Shown: one piece after another, positions 50,097-62,305 of the stretch
Numbering within the stretch: the first letter of the stretch is position 1
Layout of the letters: every line of letters begins with the position of its first letter
DNA from: Trichinella spiralis
Lineage: Eukaryota; Nematoda; Enoplea; Trichinellida; Trichinellidae
Direction: 5' to 3'
DNA: 64,000 nt
Assembly (NCBI GenBank): GCA_000181795.3
Contig: CM012955.1
Coordinates: 10,985,976 to 11,049,975, forward strand
Translations under genes and position numbers: made by a program
The notes under the pieces: model-generated
The model's input: only the letters and a program-made list of their open reading frames with translations
The model's database searches: none
Told to the model about the DNA's origin: nothing

Positions 50097-52265
50097 TTAA
50101 TTTTGCGCAGGCGGCGGTGGAATAAGAGAAGAAAAAAATGAAGAAACAAATACACGGCAAGTGGCCCAAAAGACGTTCCAAGCACTGCGAGTTGTAGTCT
50201 GTTGTTGCTGCTCCTCATGTTGTTGTTGTTGACCATCATATTGCTGTTCTTGTGGCTGTTGCTCTTGTGGTTCCTGTTCTTGTGGTTGTTGCTTCTGTTG
50301 CGGTTCCCCAGTGACTGCAGAAGATGCACTCGACTGTGTATTATCGTCGGAAGCTGCAGGTCCATTTTCACCGTTGACTTGTTGTTCATTATTTTCCGTA
50401 CGTAGCGGACGTTCCACTGCTTCATCAGCCTCGCCATTAAACCAACGGGCTTGCATCAGCAAAATAATTGACCAACCAAGCGCGACAATTCCAAATCGAG
50501 CAAATGAAGAATACAAATACAAAACTGCCAACAATATCGCCAGACGACAATATCGATATATATTGTCTATCATATCTCGGGGTTGAGCGTCGTCGCCGTG
50601 TGCATCATGCTAAACGTAAACAGTTAAATAACAGCATGATAACCAAATGTAATTCAAAAATTCCCGGCTTTCTATCTGCAAATAAAACCATACCATCAAC
50701 AAATATAATACCGTACGTTTTCTACAACTGCTGCAGCTGGAGCTTCATTCTCATACTGCTGCTGCTGCGGTTGTTGTTGTTGTTGCTGCTGCTGTTGCTG
50801 TTGTTGTTGTGGCCATCCAGAACCAGGTAATTGAACACTATGATTTGTAATTCGTACCAGATGTTGCCAAGCCATGTATGCATTCATCAAGTTCATATAA
50901 TGCACTTGCATTAACCACTGCTGCTGATTCATCGCAAGCTGTATCTGTTGTTGTACTGAAGCTGTATCTAAATGCATATTCGATGTATCAGCTTCACCTG
51001 TCATTTCTAAATCAGTTAAATTTGCTGGTGTGTCTGTAAACGATTTTTGTTTCCGCAATGATTCTTTTTTTGCGTTTGCATTTGAAAGCGATTCAATCAC
51101 ATCCCGACGGCTTAAATGAATCACATGATTTCCAGACAATTCTGGTACCAAATAATCATAAAGTCTATTAGAATCTTGCATCAAAAAACCAGCATAGATC
51201 AAACGCAAATGGCAGATATCCTAAAATAATCATCAACTGTAATTACTAAACAATACTGTCAACAGCTCAATCATGTTTGTCATTAACGATTTTGTAATAC
51301 TCACTGCTAAACACAAAAAATAAGGAACTAGTTCAATTAAATATACAAAACGCAAATCAAAAATGTAATCTCTAATATTCAATATAACATCCTCAGCATC
51401 ACATACATTTAAAGACAAAAGTAAAAGTACAATGTACACTTAGTTATTTCTGTTTTCTGGCAATTCCTCGATGCAAACGGCTTGATCCACAATATAAATT
51501 TAACATTTTAGGTGGAGTGAAGCTCTCAAAACTGAATCTTAAAATAAAAGCAACTTCTGCGGAAAATTATGACAAAAGCAAATTATTCGACCAATTATAA
51601 GTTTCCAATTAATCTATAATTATAAGAACTATTTCACTAAAATACATTTTATTCTAGGAAAAAATACTATACTCATGCTCTCAAGTTGTCGTTTCAGAAA
51701 TGATTATTAACATTCCTCACGTCTGTTAAAAAATATTATGAAAATTGAAGCTTATAAAATGTAGACATTTATTGCAGAGAGCTTGACAAAGTAACTAAAA
51801 ATCTGTTTCGCTAGCAAATAAAATTACAGATGTGAGGGACGGAACAGCTTGCAATAACTAAAAAAATATTCATTTTTATTCACTTTTCTCATAATTATCA
51901 TAAAATAAATTATGTTCCTTTATTTTAAATCATAACTAAAAGAATAAATTATGTTTTTAAAATTATAAATAATGTTGAGCATATAAATTACACATGCATT
52001 CATTCTATATGAATTTTTCATTAACTTCTTCATATTGAAAACTATTTATTTCAAAACATAAAATTAATAAAACACTAAATAATTTGTTTTACAGCATAAT
52101 ATGAAGAATTCTAACAATAAATAAACTTACCGGATTTCCAGGCAAATTTTCTTGAATGCGCTTCTTTAGATCAACCACTTTATCCAAGCTGGTAACAGTA
52201 ACCACCAACTCTTCCTCTTCTTCAGGATAAATGGAACGAATTACGACTTGCTCACTGTCACCCAT
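50097..52265 (-). CDS. HERPUD1: HERPUD-type ER membrane ubiquitin-like protein (Herp)
   Basis: 383 aa from three exons (52131-52265, 50717-51220, 50097-50609); intron 1 is about 910 bp. The N-terminal ubiquitin-like domain contains VVTVTSLDKVVDLKKRI and DICHLRLIYAGFLMQDSNRL (human QRLIYSGKLLLDHQCL). The middle has QLAMNQQQWLMQVHYMNLMN and a polyglutamine tract. The membrane part LAILLAVLYLYSSFARFGIV matches human LSILYFYSSLSRFLMV. A second Gln-rich stretch precedes the end, TRSAWNVFWATCRVFVSSFF, like human STAWLVFKTFFASLL. Herp is an ER-stress protein that organises the HRD1 ER-associated degradation complex. HERPUD1 and HERPUD2 cannot be separated here. Confidence 0.93.
50195..50330 (-). repeat. 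Glutamine-coding low-complexity repeat in the HERPUD C-terminal exon
   Basis: Imperfect QEQEPQEQQPQEQQ and QQQQHEEQQQQ coding stretch (CAA/CAG with GAA). A second tract of about 15 CAA/CAG codons lies at 50755-50805 at the end of exon 2. The opposite strand reads as poly-leucine, an artefact. Confidence 0.9.
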
Positions 52266-53536
52266 CAGTTTTACAAAGAGAGAAATCAAAAAGAAAGAAC
52301 TTTCGGCTGTCACTAACAAATCAGTCTGCACAAAGCATGACGTATGATAACTGTATATTATTGAAAAGTAAGTATAAATGTAATATTATTGTTGAGAAAA
52401 GCGCCAATTTTTTGTGATCACATAGAATCTTTTATGTATATTTATTAATAAGTACTATTTATCAAAGAATTGTATAAAAATCTCTATTAAATAGTTAAAA
52501 AACAGTTATGTTAAATTATTTTCTAATGGCTTATATTTCTACTAATGTGCTTGTCAAGAAGCATTCCTTTACAATTGTTGAGCAGATGGTGCATGAAAAA
52601 GTAATTTTTATGCAAAAATTTATTTCAAACACGCCGTAAGTTTTAAACTAGTCTTTGAAAATATTTCTAGAATATTCAGATATTTGATAATTGATTTATG
52701 TAAATATTGCAATATTTCAAGTAAAAAGTAAATTTTAAAGTCATATCATGCATGTACATATTTAATATAAGCAAAATATTAATATTTTTGAAGTAATAAA
52801 AATTATTATAATAAACAACTACTAACAGTCTTTAATTAAAGTAATTTTACGCTTGGTTTAGTAGGAAAGTTTATCTTAATTGAAAAGCTGCCTAAATAAA
52901 TATCAGTTTTACATTTTATCACAGTCTTCAAAGCAAATTGATTTTCTGATGAAATGAAATTGTTAAAATTTTCGTCACAGTGCTGATTTTATCTTAATAA
53001 AAGAATTTAACATTTGAATAAGTTTCTGGAAAACGCGAACTGTTTACTGTATTGTAGTTAAATGACTACGAAATGTAAAACTCATTTGCATAATAATAGA
53101 ATAAATGATCTTGTAAATAATAACATCAAAGAACAGTCAATGTAAATAAACAAATTTAAGAAAGCCAATTTTTTATTGACATCCTTTATTTTTCTATGAT
53201 GAGTTCAGGACTGCTCTTTTAAATTAACAACAAATATCAGCACTAAAGAAAAATTACATTATGTAAACATTAGCAATATTTGCATATGGTGTTTGGCAAA
53301 ATATTTTCTAGATAACATTTTCGCTGCAAAGACAAAGTGAAAAGGTGACGTCATTTCATACAAATGACATGAATTTTCCTTTGCTTATCTAAAAGCGCAG
53401 TTCTCTGTCTTATCTCTAAAAGTATATGTACATTAATGATAGAATGCTTCATAAGTAATTCTTTAAAATTCAGCATTCCTTCCTTTTTGTTAAACAGTAT
53501 ATTTTGCATTCTTTCAGAAAAGCTGAATTAAATACA
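52266..53536. promoter_or_regulatory. Divergent intergenic region of HERPUD (-) and carboxypeptidase (+), with CRE and GATA sites
   Basis: 1.27 kb shared upstream region. A perfect CRE palindrome TGACGTCA lies at 53346-53353, about 190 bp before the carboxypeptidase ATG and 1.08 kb before that of HERPUD. Two CTTATCT sites (AGATAAG on the other strand) lie at 53384-53390 and 53409-53415. A pyrimidine-rich TTGCATTCTTTCAG ends about 18 bp before the carboxypeptidase ATG. Function of these sites is inferred. Confidence 0.45.
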
Positions 53537-56001
53537 ATGATGCTGCTTGTCCGAACAATCTTTGCAATAGGTCTTCTCAGAATAGGGAGCGGCTATTCTA
53601 ACAAAGCGCTCGAAACATATCAAGGGTAAGCAATGAAAAAATTTTGTGAATAACTTATTTATGCCGTAATTAAAATGCAATATATTATTATCATTTTACA
53701 TTGTTATCATTATTTTGAAGCCATATTTTGTTAGAAGCTGTGCCAAGCACAGAGCAACAACTTATCACATTGCAACAATTGATTCATTACAATAATAGTG
53801 AGGTGCAGTTGAAGCATTTAATTAATTTTTCTATATAATAATAGTCATACTGTATAGATCGATGTTTGGACATTATCACCGTCGATTTGGAAAAAATCTT
53901 TAATATTGGTTGCTCCACAACACCATTATGATATATACAAACGTATGCTTGATGATGGAATTAAAGTCAAAATTGCTATTGATCATTTAAAAAGGTAATG
54001 CTCAGCTATGTGCTTTGCTTTTCAGCGTAAAGTTATTATTTAGAAATTATATTAAAAAATATTTTCTTAAATAGGAAATAAAATGCTGAAAAAAAACAAT
54101 TCACATTTTAACTAATATGTATTTTAGCATGTTTGCAACGCATGCGAATATAATCGAAAGGCGTATTCATAAATGTAATTTTAGTTCAAACGATTTTGAT
54201 ATTAGTGAATATCATACGTATGATGAAGTGAGTGACGGTTTCTGCTTTTGCTTAAGTTTAATTTGCATTTCATTTAAAGATAGCAGAATATATGAAAATG
54301 ATAAGTTCTCAGCACCCAAATTGGACAGAACTAATTTCTGTTGGATACTCTTTTGAAGGACGTGAGTTGCTGGCTATAAAGGTATCCCATTTTATGTACA
54401 ATTTTTTTACTTACAAATTTGTTTATCAGATCGGTACGGCATCGTCATCATTTTGGATTGATGCAGGAATTCATTCGAGAGAATGGATTTCTGTTTCATC
54501 TGCAGTGTTTATAATTGGCCAGGTTGGTAATAATTTTTGATAAATTATTAAGAAAAGTGAGAAATAATTTTTTACTGCTGTGCAGCTTCATAAACAATAC
54601 AATTTGGATACAAATTTAAGAAGACTTTTGAGTGAAACCGTAAGTTGGATTATTTTACCAGTTTTTAATCCAGATGGATATCAATTTACCTGGAAGAAGG
54701 TAATATCAATGTTTCATGCTAGCTATAAATTAAATTAATTTGCTCAAGGATCGACTGTGGCGGAAATCAAGAAGTAAATATAAAATGCCATTGTTTAAAT
54801 CTTGCATAGGAGTAGATCTCAATAGGTAAAATAAAGTTTAATATTTAAAAGAGAAATTAGAAATTGAAAATATGACTTATGAAAATTATTTTAGGAATTT
54901 TGATATGGATTTTGGAGGTTAGTTACGAAAGAATTTGCTAGCATTTCATTAAATATGTGATTTCAGGATCTGGATCCTCTAGCAATCCTTGCAGTAACGT
55001 TTATCATGGAAAGTATTCATTTTCAGAGCCAGAAACAAGAGCAGTGATGCGTTATTTGTCTAAAATGCAAGATAAAATTAAAGCATGCATTTCTTTACAT
55101 TCCTTCGGTCAGCTTTGGCTTATGCCTTATGGAAATAAGCAAGGGCATTATCCGACAAATTATAGAGAAATGGTAATTTAAAATTCACTTATCATATACA
55201 TAAATTAATTTATTTACTTATTTATTTATTTATTTATACACACGAGGATTTTATGATATTCATTCCACTTTTCAGGTGAAATTAGCTAACGGAGCTGTTA
55301 AAGAGTTGAGAACGGTACATCGTTCAATATATAAAGTTCTAAAAGCTTCAGATTTATGTAAGCATCGCAAACAGTAAATTTTTTATATTTTTTTAAGTAT
55401 GTGCTTTCTGAATTTGAAAAATTGAATTTTTTTACTTTAAGAAAATGTGCAAGCCACAGATGTTCAAGTTTTTTAATTGTTATAAAAACGCCAGTATGAC
55501 GTAGTTCAATCTTATTATTCATATAAAATCTTTTTTCATGATTAATCATTTTAAACTTAAATTATTGAAGTAATGCTATATTGCAACTTGCAGTTAATTT
55601 TTATGGTATTCTAAAATTATTATTAAAATAAATTTATCAAATTAAAAGATATCTTATTAATTTTTATTCATAAATATAGACATATCAACTGGTGTTGCGG
55701 CTGACTGGATTCTTAATGCCACTAGTACGTATCCATTTCAATTTTGAAAACTGCCTTTATAATTTATGAATCTTTCAATTTAGGCATTAAATATGCTTTT
55801 ACCGTTGAACTACGTCCAGAAACCCCAGAAAAAGGAGGCTTCATTTTGCCTGAAAAAGATATAGTTCCCACAGGCGAAGAGGTTATTTTCAAAAAAAGTT
55901 TTGTGTAAATTATTACAAAAAGTATTACAACAATATTATAGATTTTTATTGGTTTGAAATTTATTGCTGAAACTCTAATCAAACTTGAAGACGCTGATTA
56001 A
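53537..56001 (+). CDS. Secreted M14A zinc carboxypeptidase (procarboxypeptidase A/B family)
   Basis: Roughly 415 aa over about 14 exons, from ATG 53537 to TAA 55999-56001. The start has a hydrophobic signal peptide (MMLLVRTIFAIGLLRIGSGY), followed by a ~100-residue activation peptide. Catalytic domain: zinc site GIHSREW plus the later His in SLHSFGQLWLMPYG; substrate carboxylate site DLNRNFD; Tyr of DLYISTGVAADW; general-base Glu in FTVELRPETP; closing GFILPEKDIVPTGEE. All catalytic residues are present, so it should be active once the propeptide is cut. The position that sets side-chain choice (Ile in CPA, Asp in CPB) aligns with Ala, so a basic-residue specificity is unlikely. Probably a gut or secreted digestive enzyme (inference). 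Introns are 45-280 bp; one carries an (ATTT)n run (55206-55236). Confidence 0.93.
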
Positions 56002-57510
56002 TTTGCTTCGAGTTGCTTGAAACTAACGCACCAACATTTTGACGTTGGTCAATATAGATTCAATCAAAAGATTTGTTTTAGAAGTTTTATGTTCAATGCA
56101 AAATGCAGAACGTACGTATTTTATAATTATAATAACAATAAATAGTGTTGTTTTTTCATTCAAACGTATTTACTTCTAGAAATATTTTTATCATCCATTG
56201 ATATTTAGATTTGACGAAAGTGAAAACTTATCATTTATAACCGTTGACAAACTCTAATTTTTCACATAGTAGAGATAAATTTTAATGATTTAATTTTATA
56301 ACAAAATATTTAAAGTTGTCAATTTGTCATTCAACTGAAAAGTCTAACATTCGCCATGTTGTCATTTATATAGAAAATATTTCTATTTAAAACAGTATAA
56401 CGTGATATTGTTTAAATTTCATCATAATGAAAATTTTTATCAATCTGCCACATTCTACATTGTTATGATTTGAAGCATTAATGCAGTTATTTTTATTCTT
56501 TCTATATATACGATTGTGTCAACAGAAGAAACGCAAAATATGCTTTACGAATAAAGTATAATTAAAGTATTTCAAATACATATCACAATTTAAAACTGCA
56601 TGCAAAATTTGTGTTAGTTAATTCTATAAATAGTTTTATAATTGAAATTTTCGGTTTTATTTAATGCAATGCAATATCATATCCTTATTAATTAAATACT
56701 TTATTCATATAATAGAATTTTTTAATATATAAATATGCATCACTTGATTATGCAAATTAATTCATACTATTAGTGTTACTGTTTTTGTTATTAGTTGCAT
56801 GCTTAAAGATAAAGTGATAAAGGCAAACCTTTAGAATGTGCTAGTTTTATGTTCGACATAAGCTCATCACATTATAAATATATAATAATGAATATAATCA
56901 TTGCAAATGTATATCTCTAGAATAGCTTTTTATGTATTACCTTATTGCGCCCTCACTATTATTAATTAACTATTAGCAAAATTTTAATTCCTGTGGACCT
57001 TTAAGAAGGACAGAATTCTTTTGTGAAAAAAGCATGATATAGAAAATATGTAAAACATTATAGCAGTCAACTTTGAGAATAAAACCTACTACACTGATAG
57101 AGAGGGTCGCGGCCCCGGCCGGTAGCGTGGGAACAAAGCACTCAAATAGTAAAGATAATTGCAGCTGGCCTTAGGTCAGCAACGCACGGTCAGACTGTAC
57201 TGACAATTTGGTCATATTCCACATTCAGCTAGCCAATAGCAAGCAAGCGTGGGCGGATAGACTGGTGATAGATAGCAGCGGCAGTTGCCATTTCATTGCT
57301 TGAGTTCCAGCCGAGCCTTTGAAAGCCGAAAACCAAGTATATTCTGTGACGCAGACGTCTTTTAGTGATTAGCGGTCGAAAAGCAGTTTGGCAAAAGTCA
57401 CAAATCACAGCCAGCCAAGCTTTCAGCAAGCTCTCTAGCACATCTCATTGCTTTCTATTTCGTGTGGTCTTGGAAATTTTTGGCTGCTTTATTAACAAAA
57501 CTGAAAAGCT
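56002..57510. promoter_or_regulatory. Spacer and likely promoter of the secreted orphan gene
   Basis: 56002-57080 is AT-rich and featureless. From 57095 to about 57470 base composition rises sharply (GCGGCCCCGGCCGG near 57108-57121). It includes CCAAT at 57232-57236, an EGR/Zif268-like GCGTGGGCG at 57247-57255 and GACGTC at 57353-57358. This looks like a promoter or 5' UTR directly upstream of the next gene. Open frames through it have no family resemblance. Confidence 0.4.
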
Positions 57511-58923
57511 ATGAAAAGCATATTCTTGATTCTCATTCTGCAGGTATTGTTTATCCCAGGCATTTATCAGTTCTAATTAATTATAAATGCATTTATGACG
57601 TAAGCTTTATTCTTCATTTATACTATTTCTCTTCAATGGGAAATTAACACAGAATTTGCTAAATGGATTTTTTGTGTTTTTAATATTTAAATTTTATTTT
57701 CTACAGTAAATATTTAGGAAAAATATTGCATTTATAACATCTGAAAAAATTTATAAATGATGATTCTTAAAACAAAAGCGTACTAGATTAGTAATGCTTA
57801 GTAGCTTACATTTTTTAAGTTTACACATGCTTTGTGGCAATGCTTGCATCATTCATACTTGCAAATTTACTTAGCCAACATTGAAGACGAATATATATTT
57901 TTCTACACGATACTACTCCTCCAATTTGTGAAATTTTTAAAAAGGTGTTCAAGGTATTTTAAATTTTAGCTTTTAATTATGACGTTATGACTATTAACGG
58001 TTGCTTTTTTGATATTTAAGCGTAAGTAATTTACAGCAGACATGCTTTACAGACTAAATATCACAAGTGAAAAATATTTGCCATTTATTTGTTGGCGACG
58101 TTATCTTTTAAAGTATTACAAAGAATACGGACTCATATTGCAATTTAATTTCATTGAATAAGAATGATCTTAAAATCTTGCAGTTATAATCAAAGTATGG
58201 ACATATGATGGAAATACATATTTTTAAAAATGACATTCTAAAACTAAAGCAGAATTGCTTGCTGCACCTTTGGCAGTTTACTCAAAGTTTTTAGCTATTG
58301 AATATTAAACAAATATTTCCTGTGCACACTTATTTAGAACTTTTATGATTTTTGTTACTTTAACACTAAAATATTTTTAGATTTCACTGCCTTGTTTAGC
58401 GCTAAAAACATGCAGTCGAACTGAAGCATGCCGCATTGTTGAATACCACAAGCTAATAATAGAAAATGGTAATATGGAAGCTGTGGATGAAAATAATTCC
58501 GGCGCGGGAGGTAGTTTGCAAAAAGAGACAAATTCATCTATACAAGAACTTCGTGATGAGGCCTCGTTCACAATTGCATCTGAACAACTGTGCGCATGTC
58601 CATCTACAGATTCACCCTGTGCTTTTGATAATGAAACTGACAACAGCGAAAATGTGATACAAATCAACTCCGGTACAATGTTGATTTTGTGCCAGTCAAA
58701 AGAACGTCTGCCATCTTGCAGGGATTTTAGACGTCCAGTAGTTCGTCTATTTAAAGATCTTGAAGTAAGTTCTGATTTGCAAGGTACCTTCAATCGCCGT
58801 TACACCAAAGCTCGAATTTGGTGTCGATGCACCCGAGGCGAGTTCAAAAAGTCTAAACTCACAGAAATTTGGATGTATGGCATGCAGCACGCAGACACGT
58901 TCACATGCAACCGCCTCTTCTGA
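57511..58923 (+). CDS. Secreted cysteine-containing protein of unknown family
   Basis: 191 aa from two exons: 57511-57543 (MKSIFLILILQ) and 58381-58923, separated by an 837-bp intron that splits the signal peptide. The joined leader MKSIFLILILQISLPCLALK is a clear signal peptide with likely cleavage after CLA. The mature part has about ten cysteines: KTCSRTEAC at the start, EQLCACPSTDSPC in the middle, then LILC, SCRDF, IWCRCTRGEF and TFTCNRLF at the end. The segment 50-75 is acidic and has NxS/T glycosylation sites. Acceptor ATTTTTAG and the long open second exon support it. I do not recognise the family. It is convergent with the ankyrin gene (stops 234 bp apart). Confidence 0.72.
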
Positions 58924-59157
58924 CCATGCAAATGATGCGTTTTTGTTTCATTTAATTCGTTCAGTATCAGTAATGATCAATTATGTGCTGAGTGTCTTTT
59001 TTTTCAATTATACTCACAATATTTTATGATATCTGGACAAAATTAACCACAGCATTGCTGCACCGTGATAGCATTTCATTTATGCATTAATTTTATAATT
59101 CTTGGTTTTTAAAATAATAAAAAACAGCCCGGAAAGTAAAAATGAAACAAATCAAAT

Positions 59158-62100
59158 TTATAAAATTGTCTCTTTTGACACAGTTTTTGCTGGTTGGATG
59201 AATTTGCTGAGCAAGTTGATTATTGAATCGTATCCAAGCTGTTCGGCTAGTTGAAGTGGAGTTTCGCCAGCCTAAAATTATATATAATAAAGAAAAGACC
59301 CTTTCTGCTGCAGTGAGGCGGGATGAGTAAGCTAAAAGTGAAAAAAAGAAACAACGCAATGATAAATATGTGAATTTTTCTATGCTTAGAAAATTTGCAT
59401 TTAGCGTTTAATCGAGTAAAATGTTTTTTTTTATTTATTGAATGCTTTGTTTTGCTTTAATGACGTATTTTAGATGTTCTACACAGCTCGTGTGAAAAAG
59501 TTTTCAATTCAGCAACAGAAATGCGTCAACGTTTGTCATCGTAAACGTCGTGCTTGTTCAAAAGCACAACTGAACGAATAATAAATATTGAAAGTTTGTA
59601 ATTTTGACCAGCGGAAGCATAAATCAAAAGCACACGTGCGCGTTGGCAAACGCCAAAGCACCATGAAATGCAATTTACGATGGTCTTTCTGAAAATTGTT
59701 TTCCACAAATTTTCACCTAGCCTTGGTGCACTTGAGTTCGCTTTCAAAAATCCAGCCACTATTCCAAAATTAATACGGTGGAGTAAACACGGCTAAATTA
59801 AAGTGCCAGGTCCCGGCTAGGGTATGATTTTGAAAATTGGTCAATTACATCAAACAGCTGCGGAAATTTTTGGGAATTCAGTTTATGAAGCGTGTGACAT
59901 ATTCATCTAAGCAACAAGGTGAAATCTGTGTGCATACGAGACATGCTGAAAAGAGGAATCGCCATTGCTAAGCAAACACGCACATGCGCGCGCACACGCA
60001 CACACACACACATACATGCACGTGCTTGCATTGCACAGAAAAACAAAAACAAAAAGCTATTTTACGCATTTTCTAACTTAATTTTGCAATAATTTTAAAA
60101 TCTATAAACATTAGATAAGTTTAACATAAACAGAATGCAAAAAATTACTCAAATAACGATATTTCAACTGCTACCAAGCTGTAGAATAGTTTTGAAAGCA
60201 TTATTTTATCATTAGTTTCTTACTTGATTCGGAAGCTGTACATCAGCTCCAGCTCGAATAAGCATTTTTGCGATTTCCTGATGTCCAAACAGACAAGCAG
60301 CATGTAAAGCAGTTTCACCGTTTGCCAACAATCCTAAACAAGGGTCAAATTCTAGCAGTTCTTCCACCACCGCTGTGTGACCTTTGTGCGAGGCTTTGAA
60401 AAGCGGTGTTGCTCCATCCTGGAAAGCAAAGTTAACAGTTTATTTTAAATAATTATTTTATAGTTATGTGAAGATGTTGCAAAGCTTTCTTCCAAAGATA
60501 GCATGGCTGTCGAACATTTTTACAGAGTTTTTACCTTTCGGGCTTCATCCACATTAGCACCCCATAAAAGGAGTTCCCTTACAATTGATGCATGCCCCAT
60601 TTGGCATGAAATCCAAAGTGGTGTAGCACCATCCTGTAAACAGGATAACTTCATATCACTTTAGTAAAAGACGAAAAAAATCACTTATACGTTTCTTGCT
60701 TTGCTCACATCAGCGCCGTTTTGAAGAAGAATTTTAACTACTTCAAGATGGCCATTTTGAGCGGCCACAAAAAGTGAATGCGCGCCATCCTTAAGAAAAA
60801 AAAGCGATTTCAGTTTGAACTAAATTTTATTTATTAACTGCATTCATTTAAATTCCTCACCGACATCGAATAGTTCGGATCACAACCAACTTCTAAGAAT
60901 GTTTTTACAATAGTCATATAATTCCCTTGAGCAGCGATGAACAAAGCCATACCACCATTCTGATCAAAATACATATTTAAATTAAAAAACTTTTAATAAA
61001 CAATTTAAATATAAATACGTACGGTAACTACATCAAATCCAGATTCTAACAAAAAGCGAGCAATCTCTAAATGCCCCTCTTCAGCAGCAAAAAACAATGC
61101 TGTTGTTCCACTCTGAAACATTTAAATTTTAAATCATGAAAAATTCTGTCATAAAATAGTTTACTTTGCATAAAAACATTAAATTCTGTTTAAATGTTGA
61201 ATTTTTTAAATAAATTGTTCGAATAACAATTACTGAACGTGCGAAAACAAAATAAAACTGTTGCATCATGCCAATGGAGAAAAGATTAAGAAGAAGAAGA
61301 CCCCCTGTGTTAGCTGACCTTGAATGCATGCTGCCGCATTTTTGTGGCTATATAAAGTACAACAAATAAAGTCTAGTTACGGGAGATTTTAACGGCACAA
61401 TTTCAGTTAATCGATATGAAGTAGCATTGAATAAAATCTATCATTGTATTACTTTATACAAAATTAACAAAAAACTATATTCTTTTATTGAATATTACAA
61501 TTTCCATAAGAAAACAAGAAGCTAAATAAACTATTTTTATTTTTGCATTTTATTGATTTAGTTGAAATTAAAATTTTTTCATTACATATTTATGAAAAAT
61601 TTTTACATAATGATGATCAAGACATAAAAATTAAAAATACTGTCTCTTCATTTTGTTACTTACGTATATTGTATACTGTTCATGCATATTTAAAAATTGA
61701 AAATAATTAATGTAAGGTTTTTATGTCAACAATTTATTTTATATATGTAATTAGCAGAAAATGGATGCATTATATTAAATAAAAAATGAACAATAATTTC
61801 AATGTTTGTTTATGCTAATTAGATTAATCCAAAGTTTTGATATGGATCATATTGTAGAAAAATATGTTTATTTTGATTGAAAAATGGAAAAGAAGTGGAT
61901 TACTTTGCGACGTATATTCACATCAGCCCCTGCTTCGACCAAAATTCGAACACAACAAAAATGACCCTGCGCTGAGGCAAGCATCAAAGCAGTCGTTCCT
62001 TCCTAATCAAAATAAAATTAAAAAAATTGCATTTAAATTTTAATTTAAAACAAAAATAATAAAGAAAATAAATGGAACAGAACAATTGCAAATGCGCTTT

Positions 62101-62305
62101 ACAGAATCACAACAGTCGATTCGAACTCTGCCAGAATTTAATACGTGCTGTAAAGTATCCACATCGCCGGAAGAGGATGAATTGTGCAGCAGATTGTCGT
62201 CGTGGGTTTCTTTCTGTTTAGTAAAAGAGAATTTTTAGGAAAATTCAAAAAAAAAATTCCAAAAGAAAAATAAAGCTTTCGTCACGTGCTTACACGGACA
62301 GACAT
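59158..62305 (-). CDS. ANKRD29: ANKRD29-like ankyrin repeat protein
   Basis: Roughly 295 aa with about nine ankyrin repeats, nearly one repeat per exon. Exons: 62294-62305 (MSVR), 62103-62213, 61904-62002, 61023-61112, then about 60864-60960, 60690-60790, 60536-60635, 60225-60420 and 59158-59272. The start (KETHDDNLLH...LNSGRVRIDCCDS) and features such as SGTTALFFAAEEGHLE, DGATPLWISCQMGHASIV and LLEFDPCLGLLANGETALHA match human ANKRD29 (LNSGRVDVDCRDS; SGTTALFFAAQQGH; LLKFSPTLGILKNGTSALHA). The family has no known enzymatic activity; a scaffold role is assumed. The introns 59273-60224 (with a CA/CG tract near 59980-60020) and 61113-61903 hold nothing else I can recognise. Confidence 0.9.

Noticed and set aside
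50202-50405. Leucine-rich open frame on the + strand
   Set aside because: It is the complement of CAA/CAG repeats in HERPUD and reads as poly-leucine only for that reason.
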